From Cordilura impudica (lineage: Eukaryota; Arthropoda; Insecta; Diptera; Scathophagidae), in contig OY821519.1 of NCBI GenBank assembly GCA_963682025.1, positions 193,947,784 through 194,011,783 of the forward strand: a stretch of DNA of 64,000 nucleotides, read 5' to 3'. Positions 1 through 11,054 of the stretch are shown one piece after another. The notes beneath the pieces were generated by a model. The model made no database searches. It had not been told where the DNA came from and saw nothing but the letters and a program-made list of their open reading frames with translations. The position numbers were made by a program, and so were the translations under genes. The stretch's first letter is position 1, and every line of letters starts with the position of its first letter.

Positions 1-1205
1 TTGATGTACTAATCTTTGATGCCATAACTCAATCGACTCATTATGGAATTTGCAAAAAAATTAGTAGTTTGTTTCTTTAAAATGTTCATCTCCATTTCAA
101 ACAAATTACCACTACGGCACCCTACAGCCTCAATCTTACCATTACGAGTAAACTGACAAATTTCTTTATCTGATTGCATTTGAAAACTTTTGCTGTTGTT
201 GCCGAAAACAAATTTACTTTAATGTTAGGAACAAATAAAACATTTTGTAAAAAATTTTAGTTTCCATCCTTCGTCAGTTTTCATTAATACATCTATATTT
301 CCCTCACTTAGTGCATTCAAATTAATTTTCGAAGGTTCTAGAAAATTTTTAAAAGTTGTAAACCATTCCCTATGTGAAGTCATGTGTTCAGATGCACCAG
401 AATCAACGAGCCATTTGTTATCTGAATTAATAACATAATGACTATCACTCATAAATGCATTTGATTTAAATGTTGTTGGTTTTTTTATTAAAACTTATCT
501 TCAATAGTGGGCAATTCTTTTTCCAGTGACCCTCTTGATTACATTTAAAGCATTTACCAGGTTTCTTGCTTCCTTTAGAAGAATTTTGTTTTTTAGTTGC
601 AAAAGCTTTTGATTCCACATTATCCCGATTCAATCGGGTTTGTTCCAATATTAATCGATTCGCTAAATTATTTAAATTTTTTTTATTTTCGTCAAATGAC
701 TCCCAAGCAGAAACAAAGTTGATGGTAACGTCATAAGAATTTTTGTGATAAACATTTTTTCGGATAAAGGCTCACCCAGATTTCTTAATTTTTCAGCAAG
801 TTCTTCAATCTTTGCAATATGCATTTCAATTGAATCTTCTGAATTCTTCTGAATTTCATAAAATTGTTGTTGTAATAAATGAACACTTACTTCAGATTGC
901 ATTTCATGAATTGTGTGATCAATTTATTCCACATTTCGAAAGCTTCTTTGCAACACATTAAATATGTTATAATTGTATGAAATTATAATTCGTTGGCCCT
1001 TTATATCTGATTTCTCTCAAGCGTGGAGGTTCTGGATAAACCGACCATTATTAGCATCTCCATCCTCATTCTGGATAACCGGTTTCTTATGTGTGCCATC
1101 AATTATATTAAACAGATCCATTGACTTTAAAATTATGCACATCTGAAATTTTCATGAACTCCAATTCACAGTTCCGTGTAATTTTTCAATCTTGAATTCT
1201 TCCAT
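1..1205 (-). pseudogene. Ty1/copia gag-protease-pre-integrase relic
   Basis: Remains of a copia-type polyprotein read on the minus strand from an ATG at 1205. In order: a gag start (MEEFKIEKLHGTVNW, then an in-frame TGA where Trp is expected), a gag helical region near 900-670 (HLLQQQFYEIQK), a CCHC zinc knuckle near 550 (CFKCNQEGHWKKNC), an aspartic protease active site near 400 (WLVDSGASEHM), and a gag-pre-integrase LWHQRLVH motif at the very edge of the window (about 1-45). The order gag, knuckle, protease, pre-integrase is the copia order. Several frameshifts and stops separate the pieces, so it is dead. Integrase and RT would lie outside the window. The family call is secure; the element name is not known. 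Confidence 0.9.
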
Positions 1206-1239
1206 TTTTAATGAATGTATACTTACAATATTATAAACA

Positions 1240-1436
1240 TCCTTATTTTGTGTCACTACTGTTCTGGCGCCTTGAAATAAATTTTTTCTTTTGGGACTTG
1301 AAAATTTTCTTCCAAAATTTTATTCTTCTTAGCGATTTGAAATAAAAGCTTCCTTGGCGTCTTTTAATAAATCAAATAAAATTCTTCCTAGGCGACTTGA
1401 AATAAAATTCTTCCTTATAAAAACCTTAGTATGAGT
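1240..1436 (-). repeat. short direct repeats in copia leader
   Basis: Between the primer site and gag, a phrase like GCGACTTGAAATAAAATTC recurs three to four times (about 1268, 1334, 1383) in degenerate form, about 50 bp apart. This is untranslated leader sequence of the copia element. No coding signal is seen. Confidence 0.55.
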
Positions 1437-1454
1437 GTCCTGGGCCCATAACCA
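1437..1454 (-). other. copia-type primer binding site (initiator tRNA-Met like)
   Basis: On the minus strand, 1454 to 1437 reads TGGTTATGGGCCCAGGAC, which resembles the primer site of Drosophila copia (GGTTATGGGCCCAG), where an internal piece of initiator tRNA-Met primes cDNA. It lies about 230 bp upstream of the gag ATG on the same strand, as expected. The LTR should therefore end at about 1455-1458 and extend rightwards, but I cannot place its outer end. Confidence 0.75.
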
Positions 1455-1620
1455 GTTGAAATTTGATGTTTAGAGTTTGAAGTTATTTATTGAAGTGAAA
1501 AATATTTTAAGAAACAAAACTTCATGTTGTTTTGTTATTTATAAAAACATATAAAATACAAAACAAACAAGTAGTAACAGTATAAACTATTTAATTGCAA
1601 CATTTAAATCAACAATAATG

Positions 1621-2500
1621 ATAAAGTTAAAGTCACGACAACGGCAGATCAGTATATGACAGAAACTGTTTTAAAAGAGTTGAAAGATATGTCTTTGGAT
1701 ATTCAGCAGCTACGTGGACATGAAAGGAATGGAAAGGAAAATACAGTGCAGAAAATATATTGAACATCAATTCTAGAGCATTTTTATGCCTTGCAATGCG
1801 CATTCATGAAATTTGGTAGTGTTGCATAGAAGTAGTAATTTTTTTTGATGTCGTACATTTTTCCCAGGCTCGTCAAGCAGATGGGATGTGTTGGTGCGTG
1901 ATGTAAAGTCGCTGACCTTAAAACCATTAAGTAACACAAGATGGGAAAACCGAATTGATGCTTTGAAGCCTCTTCGTTACGAATTAGAAAACATATATAT
2001 GTACTTATATACATATCTATTTGCACTGCTGGGACAGTAGCACGTTCAGAAGCAAAAGGAGTCAGTTAGAATTTCGAGATGTACATTTGTTGTTCAAGAA
2101 AAAACTTTCATAATATTCATTCTGCTATCCAACAATTACAGAATACGAAATTGTTTTTAGAATATTTAAGGAGTTATATCGGATTTGCCAATATGTTAGT
2201 ATTGACTTTAAACCGGTTTTTGAATCAGAACCAGTACGCATTCGATTCAAAAAGAAAAAAATTTCATATGAAGGGCAAGATAATTTCATTCAGAACCATC
2301 AGCAACAATTTAAAGTGAATTTTTACTTTGCGTTCCTCGATACTGCTATTAACTCCGTTAGTGAAAGATTTGAGTCAGTTTTTGGATTCATTTTTGACAT
2401 TTACAGGTTACAAAATGTAACACAACTCAGTGGATTTGTGTAATGAGCTTCAATCTATTTCTACAAGCATTGAACAGAGTTCGTCGCCTAAGATATCCTA
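1621..2500 (+). pseudogene. hAT-superfamily (ZMYM1/DUF4371-like) transposase relic
   Basis: Forward-strand pieces read like the middle and C-terminal parts of hAT-type transposases related to zinc finger MYM-type 1 proteins: KSLTLKPLSNTRWENRIDAL near 1903-1965, ALKPLRYELENIY just after, IGFANMLVLTLNR near 2178, and DNFIQNHQQQFKVNF then TAINSVSERFESVFGF near 2280-2395. Frames change several times and stops intervene, so nothing functional remains. The domain order matches the family (RNase-H-like core followed by the region before the dimerisation domain). The ends of the element are not identified. Confidence 0.75.
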
Positions 2501-3049
2501 TACTTTATTTGTGAAAAAAAAGTCCAACATTTATCCAAATATTTTTTCACCTTAAAGGTACGGCAACATTAGTCCAATAGTTGATGACAAACGTCAAATA
2601 TTTCTTTGTCGCAGTCAGACCACAAAATATTATTAATGGACAAACAACGAAACAGCTGATTTTCGACAAATAAAATTATATGCCTGCAAACAAATATTTG
2701 CCTGATGTGACCATAATTTTGGGCAAATAATTATTTGATCTTCCAAATCATTTGCAAGAACAAACAGTGACAAATAACAGATGTTTCAGCAGTGATGTCA
2801 ACTTTTGAAATTTAATTCAGTTAATTCTTTCAAGAAAAAGAGAGTTCCGTTTGAATCTTGATTGAAGCACATGTGTTTCTTCTTTTGAGAATTAAAATTT
2901 TGTGAAAAATTAATTTTTTTTAAAAATCACAATTTATATTGGAAATCATTGATTTTTCTCAGTATTCGTTTTATATTCATAGAATATAATCCAAAGAATA
3001 TAAGGAATAACTAAGTATTCAAATTACATTGAGAATATAATTCGAAGGA
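2500..3049. other. non-coding spacer, nothing recognised
   Basis: AT-rich sequence between the hAT relic and the non-LTR element. I see no ORF with family resemblance, no tandem repeat and no TIR. The segment 2570-2820 has a less AT-biased texture and could be a MITE, but no matching ends were found. Confidence 0.4.
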
Positions 3050-3091
3050 AAAAAAAAAGGAAAAACTTTTGGGACATCTTGCATTGAGCCC

Positions 3092-4648
3092 ATGAGTGGT
3101 ACATCCGATGTGCATTCGGAAGATGATCAACCTGAAAATCATATAACACTTGCCAACTCCCAAATAGATGGGAGTGTGGATCAACAGCAAACAATGGATA
3201 TAAATGAAGCCAATGTTCATATCAGCAGTACAGAGTCAAGCTTAGCTGCTGAAGGTCAAACCAATGATGAAATTAATTCAATATTTACTTTTATTGGTGC
3301 CACCAATGGTATTCCAACATCTCATGCCACACCATCAACATCCTTTGCAGCACAACAGTTGTTGGCAATTCGAAATGGTACTGAAGATATTGTTCAAGGT
3401 TTTACACCTGTTACCCGTTCAAAAAGAATGAAGCGAAGTGTTCAAGATCAAGTGAAAAGCTTTGATTTATCGTCTTTTCGTAAAAACCTGACAAGTGCTA
3501 AGGAAAACAAACCAATGAGTGAAAATTGCTTTTCTATTCTAAGTGACTTAAACATAGAAAGTACGCAGACCAACAGACCGGCTGGGAATAATAATAATAA
3601 TGAACACCAAGTTGATAACAGAGGATCTAACCCAGGTTACTGCCCACCAATATTCCTATATGATCTGAACGTAAAAAGCCTAGTAGAACAATTAAACAAA
3701 AAGGAGAACAAAATAGAATTTAAGATAACTAATAAGAGTAATCGTAAGAGTAAACTTTATTTTAAGGACCCTATGGTACATGAGGATATGATGGCTCTAC
3801 TTAAGGAGAAGGGTATAGAGTCTTATTCGTTTACGCCGAAACTGTTTAGATCTGTTAGCTTGATTTTAAGAGGTCTACATTACTTGACGGAAGCGTCTGA
3901 GATTAAAGCGGAACTTGATTCCAAGGTTCCTGATACTATTTCAGATGTTTCGAAATTTAGTACATCAAGGTCGAAAAAGGAGAATTACGATACCGGCTTA
4001 TTTTTGATAAAGTTAAAGCCAGGTAAGGTGGCGGGTGATATTACTGGTATAAAGTACATTATGTATCAATCGGTTATGTGGGAACGACCAAGGGAATTTA
4101 AGAGGGAAGTACAGTGTAAGCGTTGCCAGCGTTTTGGTCATATGGCTAGAAATTGTGCTAGACAATATTCGTGCGTGAAGTGTCAGGGCGATCATGGCCC
4201 GGGGGAATGTCCTGTACCCAATGATAAAAAAGTTACACCATATTGCATCAACTGCGGACAATTTGGTCATCCGGCCAGTTGGAGGGGATGTCCCGCGTAT
4301 AAAGAATACAGAGATAGAAAAAACAAATTAATTAGTGAAGCGATTGAGAGGAAAAGATCGGCAGGGAGTAGAGTCGGAAATGTAGCCAATAGGACTGCAG
4401 TGGTTGAAGGTAGATCATTTTCTAGCCTTTTTAGTTCTGTTGTTGCCCCTTCAAATAATAATAGAGAGATGCCTCCATACATACGAGAATTTTTGCGTGT
4501 AGCTAAGGGTATTTTAGAGCCCGAGAGACCAAGTCTTGAATTAAGAATTCAAGAGTTTTTACAAAATTTCCGACAACTTTCAATGGAACAGGTAAAACGA
4601 GATTGTTTGAGTTTAATGGAGGAAATTCAAAATCAATATGGCCCATAA
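3092..4648 (+). CDS. LINE ORF1, gag-like nucleic-acid-binding protein
   Basis: A 518-residue open frame. The N-terminal ~200 residues are Ser/Asn/Gln rich and look disordered. A central region (about 190-335) corresponds in position to the RNA-binding part of Jockey-type ORF1. Three tandem zinc knuckles follow at about residues 341-395: CKRCQRFGHMARNC, CVKCQGDHGPGEC and CINCGQFGHPASWRGC. The last, with GHPASWRGCP, is characteristic of Jockey/F/Doc-like ORF1 proteins. The product should package element RNA as a ribonucleoprotein. The ORF is uninterrupted and its stop overlaps the ORF2 start by 11 bp (ATG at 4638). No host function is implied. Confidence 0.85.
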   Translation: MSGTSDVHSEDDQPENHITLANSQIDGSVDQQQTMDINEANVHISSTESSLAAEGQTNDEINSIFTFIGATNGIPTSHATPSTSFAAQQLLAIRNGTEDIVQGFTPVTRSKRMKRSVQDQVKSFDLSSFRKNLTSAKENKPMSENCFSILSDLNIESTQTNRPAGNNNNNEHQVDNRGSNPGYCPPIFLYDLNVKSLVEQLNKKENKIEFKITNKSNRKSKLYFKDPMVHEDMMALLKEKGIESYSFTPKLFRSVSLILRGLHYLTEASEIKAELDSKVPDTISDVSKFSTSRSKKENYDTGLFLIKLKPGKVAGDITGIKYIMYQSVMWERPREFKREVQCKRCQRFGHMARNCARQYSCVKCQGDHGPGECPVPNDKKVTPYCINCGQFGHPASWRGCPAYKEYRDRKNKLISEAIERKRSAGSRVGNVANRTAVVEGRSFSSLFSSVVAPSNNNREMPPYIREFLRVAKGILEPERPSLELRIQEFLQNFRQLSMEQVKRDCLSLMEEIQNQYGP

Positions 4649-5545
4649 TGGATTTAAAATTTTAACTTTTAATGTTCGATCATTAATAGACAATAGTAGA
4701 AAATTTGAGCTTGGTAATGTTCTAAAATCTAAATCAATTGATTTAGGTTTTATTCAGGAGACGCACCTTCCGAGATCGCATAAGTGTGATATAAGGGATT
4801 ACAGATTTATAAGAGATTTCAGTCACCAACGTGTTGCTATTGTGCTAAGGGAGAATTATTCTTATGAGAGGATTTATATACAGAACGTTAAGTTTCCTTG
4901 TGTTTTTGTAGTTCTAAACATATTTAGACATGGCATGACAAAAAGAATATTAGTTGGGTCTGTATATATACCGTGTAACTCCCCTGTAAATGATATATAT
5001 AGTGGACTCTCTTTAATATCCTCTAAGTCGACGGAATTTGATAGAGTAATATTAGATGGCGATTTTAATTCAAGACATTCATCATGGGGTGATACACTTG
5101 ACAACGGTAATGGTATTGCGTTTAACAGATGGTTGACTGATTTCTCTACAGACTTTATTAGATTGTGTGACAAAAATCCTTCTTTTCCGATGGGTTCGTC
5201 TTTCTTGGACCATTTTTTAATATCGACGAGTTTGGTGAATACAGCTAATTCTGGGTATGATATCTTTTTACATTGCCATCTTTTTCGGATCATTTCCCTG
5301 TATATATGACTCTTTCTATAAATGAATATTCGTTTGTTACGGTTCAACCCAGATTTTTCCGTTCGTTTAAGGGGACTGATTGGAAGCATTTTGAAAGGGA
5401 ATTGACTGAGGTAATCTTACATAGTCTACCGCATAGTCATCGCAATCTTGATGATGATGAAATTGATGTCTTTATAGCAGAATTGTCTAGGGAGATTGTG
5501 TCTGTTGCTAATTCACGCGAGGTGGCATTACGTAAGATGCACAGT
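4638..5545 (+). pseudogene. LINE ORF2 part 1: AP-type endonuclease and linker
   Basis: Begins at ATG 4638 inside the end of ORF1. It shows an apurinic-type endonuclease: LTFNVRSL, GFIQETHLPRS (catalytic Glu), GSVYIPCN, ILDGDFNSRHSSWGD (catalytic Asp/Asn), then FLDHFLIS and SDHFPVYMTL (the SDH motif), the last displaced by a frameshift near 5270. The linker continues to about 5545 and then jumps abruptly to RT palm sequence in another frame. The enzyme would nick the target for target-primed reverse transcription; the frameshift and deletion make this copy non-functional. Confidence 0.85.
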
Positions 5546-6630
5546 TGCTGTGTCATTAGACGTTCAGAAGGCTTTCGATAAAGCCTATCATAATGGTATT
5601 ATCTACAAGTTAATTGAAATTGGTTTTGATCCTTACATTGTGAAGATAATGGCTAATTTTCTGCATGGAAGAGAGTTTTACGTGAAAATAGGTCAAGCTC
5701 ATTCGGAGTATGGTCAAGTTATGAGTGGGGTGCCTTAGGGCGCTGTATTAGCACCGTATTTATATAATATTCTGGTATATGATTTCCCCCACCGTCACGG
5801 ATGTTCGACTGGTATTTTATATGCGGATGATTCGATGGCTTACGTTCATGCCCGATCTCCTTGTGTGGCTTTGATTTTGGTTGAATCACATTTACGATTG
5901 ATACAGGAATTTTATGGTAAATGGGGAATAACGATTAATGTGTCAAAATCAAGTGCCATTTGTATTCGTAATCCTTCTGGTAAAGGTCCAACTGGTGTCG
6001 TCCCAGAAAGTAAAACTTTGAGACTCACTTTAAACCAAGTTGACATCCCCTTCAGAGATAAGATAAAATATTTGGGGGTCACTTTTGATAAATTGTTTAA
6101 GTTTAATGGTCACGTTAAGTTAATTTTGGCAAAGGCGCAGAGGATTTTAATGACATTTTTGAGTATTTGGAGAAATTCTAAGCTACCAAAAGAGACAAAA
6201 TTGTTATTGTACAAGGTCAGCATTCGACCCGCCATTATTTATGCATTTCCAATTTGGTTTTGGTTCTCACCAACATACGCAGTTAGATTAGAGATATTTG
6301 AAAGGAAGATATTACGTCTTTGCATTGGGAAGAATTTTGAAGCTGAAAACAAAAGGTTTTCAAATACAGTTATACATATATAGAGATGCAACCATTGTCC
6401 CACTTTGTAGATACTCTTTAGGTCTGCTTAAGAAACAAGTAAGTCGTCTTCAGGAACATGATAATGATTATTTGGTGAACGTGTTTAATACACAGAGAGA
6501 TTTTAATTGGACCAATGTGAACTATTTATCTCCAGTGAGTGTGATAAATGAAGAAATTGAAACTGATTCTTTTGAACTAGATTTACCAGACTTTTACGTA
6601 AAACGAGTCCCTGGGGTTCACAGGGGGTAA
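5545..6630 (+). pseudogene. LINE ORF2 part 2: reverse transcriptase remnant
   Basis: Starts within the RT palm (SLDVQKAFDKAYHNGIIYKL), then the QG block as GVP-stop-GAVLAP (an amber codon at 5736-5738 replaces the usual Gln), the catalytic ILYADDSMAYV near 5814-5846, and thumb motifs (INVSKS, KYLGVTFD). Fingers motifs before the palm are deleted. A frameshift near 6340 leads to a C-terminal tail ending at 6630. The catalytic Asp pair is intact but the protein cannot be made as one chain. Confidence 0.85.
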
Positions 6631-7410
6631 AGATTCTTCATTTGTCACACCATGGATATGGAAAGTTTGGTTTCTGTACATATTTGTAAATAGTAGTTTT
6701 AAGTATATATAAATAGTAGTTTTAAGTATTTAATTTGTAAATCCAGTTTTGAATTTCCTATAGATGTAAGTTTTTAGTCAAAGCCTTGATCATTGACACA
6801 CGTCAGCCGGAAGCAAGCGTTTCCATACCTGTAATATAATGTAGATAACAATAGAATCAATCCTTACTGTACCATAGAGGTTTTACTTAACATTTGACCT
6901 TATTAGAATAAAACGTTAATAGTTCTAAGTTTTTTACGTTTGTAGTTAAGTTATTTCATAAGACACTTTTGTAAGAGAAATGAACTTAAGACTCAATAAA
7001 ATTTTAATTTAATTTTAATTTAATTTCAAGAAAAAATAACCCTTTTGCTTTCAAAAGCAATTGAATCGCTGATTTTGAAAAGTTAATTCTTTTTGAGAAA
7101 ACTTGATAAAACCGTTTATCTCAAATTGCAATATGTTATAAATCAGCCATTCCAAGCAGCCATTCCAAAATCATTGCTTTGTCTTAATGTTAAGTTAAGT
7201 TTTGGTTAATTATTATTATTATCACCAAAAAATGTGTTATTTTCAAATTGTTGTGAAGTTGTAAAAGTGCAATATTAAATTTATTTTTAACTTTAGCGTA
7301 TTTGTCATTTTAAAAATACAGAATTTACCACACTGTTATATTAATCAAAATAAACACCTGTTTATTATTTGTATTTTGTAAACAAAGAAAAAATTTCAAA
7401 TAAATTAAAA

Positions 7411-7830
7411 GGTGAGTTAAATTGCATAAGTTATAGTTATATAATATAATAAACTTAATCTTCATTTTGTAGAAAATGAAATCTGTAGCTCCTTTAGCTA
7501 GAAACTCGCGAAATAAGCCAAAAGAGGGATGAAGAAGATGTCTTCAAACTAATTATTTAGTTGAAAGTAAAGCATGTTTGTGGAATGCAAGTGACGACGC
7601 ATACCACAACAAAATATTTCGCAACAACACCTGGCGGAAGATAAGCGAAATATTTAACAACAAATTTTTTGCAACAGGCCTCAACGCCAAACAGTTTCGT
7701 GTTTATGCTGGCAGAGCCAAAACTAAGTGTCGGAGTGTGAGTGCTAAGCGTTCGGAGGCTGAAATCGGCTTACGAAGTTTTGTCGTCTTCTTGGTTATCA
7801 GCGATGCAACTAAATTTAGCTAAAAATACA
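7411..7830 (+). pseudogene. MADF-domain fragment
   Basis: After an intron-like segment (donor GTGAGT near 7412, acceptor TTGTAG ending at 7472), an ATG at 7476 opens a frame with one TGA at 7530. Past that stop the same frame reads NYLVESKACLWNASDDAYHN then FRNNTWRKISEIFN, the typical start of a MADF domain (a Myb/SANT-like DNA-binding fold common in fly transcription factors and in PIF/Harbinger accessory proteins). The C-terminal part (FRVYAGRAKTKC, SAKRS) fits the domain end. The premature stop and lack of downstream coding sequence suggest a relic, possibly TE-derived. Confidence 0.6.
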
Positions 7831-8007
7831 TTGTCAACAATATTATTGTTCTAATTTTCAAACTAGGAAACTTACTAAATGGGTGAAGTCAGTAGCGTTT
7901 TTATACAGGGCTGGAGTTTCTGATCGCAGTTCTTTCAACAATTTTGAGCAACATTATTCTTCATTTCGACGACGTACCCACTCATGACCACATATTCTTT
8001 CTTTTTT

Positions 8008-8579
8008 AAACTCTTTCTTTTAACTCATACTCTCTGTAACGGGGCAACTCCATTCCCCCTCATCCAATTGATCTGAAACTTGGTCCATAGTCTTGTTGTG
8101 ACTATAGATTAATTTTGGGGTAGTCACACATAGTCACGGAGTGATTTAAAACCCATTTCCCCTTATCCGATCGATCTGAAACTTGGTCAATAGATTTGCT
8201 GTGAAAAAAGATTAACTTTTACACAGTCACGGAGAGATTAAAACCTCACTTTCCCTCATCCGATCAATCTGAAGCTTTGTCCATAGACTTGTTGTGGCCA
8301 AAGATTAATTTTAAGATAGTCACACACTGTCACGGAGTGATTTAAACCCAATTTCCCCTCATTCGATCGGTCTGAAACTTTGTCCATAGACTTGTTGTGG
8401 CCGAAGATTAATTTTAAGAAAGTCGTACACAGTCACGCACAGTCATGCACAGTCACGGAGTGATTTAAACCCCATTTCCCCTCATCCAATTAATCGGAAA
8501 CTTGGTCCATAGACTTGTTGTGAACAAAGATTAAGACGAAGAGATTCAAAACTCATATGCATAAGGAAAGAAAGAGTTT
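8008..8579. mobile_element. TIR element with minisatellite core, copy 1
   Basis: Bounded by the 13-bp inverted repeat AAACTCTTTCTTT (8008-8020) and its exact complement (8567-8579). The interior is about five units of a ~100-125-bp tandem repeat, each with CCCCTCATCC, GATCTGAAACTTGGTCCATAG, and CAGTCACGGAGTGATTTAAA. No coding potential. The same ends and repeat occur at 45375-49546. Confidence 0.65.
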
Positions 8580-8649
8580 TAATAAAAACTTTGATTTTAT
8601 GGGTTAGATTATTTTTGTTTCTTTAACGTTTTAAACTTCATGTTAAATC

Positions 8650-9035
8650 TTTAAATTTATAAGTGATTGACATGAGATTTTTTGCTGTTTATTTGCTTGC
8701 AAATTACAAGGCGCCAAATTCTAGGAAATTTTATTTTTTTATTTTATAATAAGAGCCAATTTCCAATTCAACAATTTTTAAATAAAATTCATTAAATTTC
8801 ATTATAAATTTTAGTTGAACACACGGAAGATACATACATGGGTTTATTAATAAATAATTTTAAAGGAGCTATGCCAACTCACAATTCAATACGGGGCTTT
8901 TGTTTTATATAATTAACACACACACAGTATGTGTTAGTAGCAACTTTAAATGAGCATTACTCCAAAAAAAATGTACCAAAAGTCGAAAATCTGTAAATAT
9001 GGTGGATAGCTAAAAAGAAATACCTTTCAACTGAG
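8650..9035 (-). repeat. dispersed repeat related to interior of 12.2-12.5 kb element
   Basis: This segment resembles, in inverse orientation, the interior of the element at 12009-12570: AGCTAAAAAGAAATACCTTT here versus its complement at about 12218-12240, and shared stretches around CTAGGAAATTTTATT. It is probably a truncated, diverged copy. A 64-codon frame at 9038-9232 beside it resembles nothing I know. Confidence 0.45.
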
Positions 9036-9315
9036 GTATGTTGGGTCAAAATAAGTTATTAACTAAAATTTATATCGATGTCGTTGCCGAAGGGTTTTTT
9101 GATTTCAGAACTAATTTGGGAAGCAACAATTTTGGGATTCTGTTAAACACCAAAATAATACGCGCTGTTATTTTGGAGGAGCGACCAGAACGAGGTTTCT
9201 ACAAAATTGAATTTGTGGATTTGTGGTTTTGAACAACGTACTGCACCGAGAAGTGGCTTCTAACTAAACATTAAACATTGCCAAGAATTATAGGTAGTCG
9301 AGACACCGTGTAAAG

Positions 9316-9491
9316 GGCACTATACACTTGTCAAATTCACAGAAACCATTATGGTGGTATTAGTGAAAATTTGTTTGTGTGTGTGACACCGACAAAATAT
9401 AAATTTTTTGATTTACCATCAAGCATCGTCGGTGTCACACAAAGAAACAAATTTTCACTAATGGTGAATTTGACAAGTGTATAGTGCCCTA
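9316..9491. mobile_element. 176-bp foldback MITE
   Basis: AGGGCACTATACACTTGTCA at the left end is the exact complement of the right end, and the arms continue (AGTGAAAATTTGTTT, GTGTGACACCGAC) to a ~36-base loop, so the whole unit can fold into one imperfect hairpin. The left arm has a ~15-base extra block (CAGAAACCATTATGG). It has no coding capacity. Confidence 0.75.
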
Positions 9492-9632
9492 ACCATAAAA
9501 ATTGATGGAGAAACGTTTCGGAAGTTTTTTGAAAAATAAGTAAAACTCGCAATGTGTCAATGGTAAAAAATTCGAAATATTTTATTAAAATATTTAATAT
9601 TTAAAATTTTCATCTTTTCTAGCAAGTAGGAG

Positions 9633-9680
9633 TGTTAAATTCGGCTATGCCGAATTTTTGATACCCTCCACCCAAAATTG
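9633..9680 (-). mobile_element. hairpin-tail element family 2, tail only
   Basis: Reads GCAAGTAGGAGTGTTAAATTC then the stem ATTCGGC-TAT-GCCGAAT and GATACCCTCCACC. It matches the tail at 44278-44333 in inverse orientation and that at 58626-58680 in the same orientation. Only the terminal hairpin and flank are present. Confidence 0.65.
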
Positions 9681-10120
9681 GGGACGACCACCACTTTATA
9701 ACTGTTGCCGATACTGAAACATTAAATCCGAATACCAATTAAATTTAAAATTAATTGGTTTTCTTGATGGCCAATTTCTATTATAAAAACCAATGACGCT
9801 TAAAAAGAATTAATTACTATTTGAAAAATTTAATTATTTTTTACTAGAGTAGAGAACCCCTAAGTACTTCATAGATCGCCAATGAAATTCATTATTTTAC
9901 ACAGCCGGCATCATAATAATACCCAAAGCTTGATCCCTATAAGCCTGTTTTGAGACCTTAGAAGTCATACCATAATTCCAAAAAAAATAAAATCGAATGA
10001 TTCTTGGCTACAAATTATTAATATTAAAAGAGGAAATTTTAAAATAATTTTATTTAATACAAAAAAAAAAAAACAAAAATAATAAAAACAGGTAAAAAAA
10101 ACTAAAGAAACTAAAATTTT

Positions 10121-10657
10121 TAATTTATAATTTATAATTTATAATTTATAATTTATAATTTATAATTTATAATTTATAATTTATAATTTATAATTTATAA
10201 TTTATAATTTATAATTTATAATTTATAATTTATAATTTATAATTTATAATTTATAATTTATAATTTATAATTTATAATTTATAATTTATAATTTATAATT
10301 TATAATTTATAATTTATAATTTATAATTTATAATTTATAATTTATAATTTATAATTTATAATTTATAATTTATAATTTATAATTTATAATTTATAATTTA
10401 TAATTTATAATTTATAATTTATAATTTATAATTTATAATTTATAATTTATAATTTATAATTTATAATTTATAATTTATAATTTATAATTTATAATTTATA
10501 ATTTATAATTTATAATTTATAATTTATAATTTATAATTTATAATTTATAATTTATAATTTATAATTTATAATTTATAATTTATAATTTATAATTTATAAT
10601 TTATAATCTATAATTTATAATTTATAATTTATAATTTATAATTTATAATTTATAATT
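10121..10657. repeat. 7-bp satellite (ATAATTT)n, about 77 copies
   Basis: About 537 bp of almost perfect tandem ATAATTT. One unit near 10606 carries a T-to-C change. It is bounded on the left by TAAAATTTTTAA and merges on the right into a degenerate tract. Non-coding. Confidence 0.97.
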
Positions 10658-10956
10658 TCTAATCTCTAATTTCTAATTTATAATTTTTAATTTTTAATTT
10701 TTAAGTTTTAATTTTTAAGTTTTAATTTTTAGTTTTTAATTTTTAATTTTTTATTTTTAATTTTTTTTTTTAATTTTTAATTAATTTTTAATTTTAAATT
10801 TTTAATTTATTTTTAGTTTTTAATTTTTAATTCTTAATTTTTAACTTGTAATTTTTAATTTTTAATTTTTAATTTTTTATTTTTAGTTTTTAATTTTTAA
10901 TTTTAAATTTTTAATTTTATATTTTCAATTTTAAATTTTTCATTTTCCATTTTTCT

Positions 10957-10987
<31 letters not shown>

Positions 10988-11015
10988 TTCATTTTTATTT
11001 TCCATTTTTCATATT

Positions 11016-11048
<33 letters not shown>

Positions 11049-11054
11049 TTCATT
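10658..11054. repeat. degenerate continuation of the 7-bp satellite
   Basis: The unit drifts stepwise: first ATAATTT to CTAATTT, then about 10680-10925 mostly TTTTTAA, then about 10925-11054 mostly TTTTTCA/TTTTCCA. The 6-8-bp periodicity persists, so one array has changed consensus along its length. Non-coding. Confidence 0.85.

Larger units (their letters stand above)
3050..7025 (+). mobile_element. Jockey-superfamily non-LTR retrotransposon, internally deleted
   Basis: A LINE with two overlapping ORFs: ORF1 (gag-like, intact) and ORF2 (endonuclease then reverse transcriptase, broken). The 3' end, about 400 bp after the RT remnant, finishes in AATAAAATTTTAATTTAATTTTAATTT, a short-repeat tail typical of LINEs that lack long poly(A). 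About 250 codons between the endonuclease linker and RT palm motifs are missing near 5545. The 5' boundary is approximate. The preserved ORF1 and limited number of ORF2 lesions suggest a fairly young insertion. Confidence 0.85.

Noticed and set aside
9038..9232. 64-codon open frame as a gene
   Set aside because: No family resemblance, no splice or promoter context, and it lies between repeat fragments.
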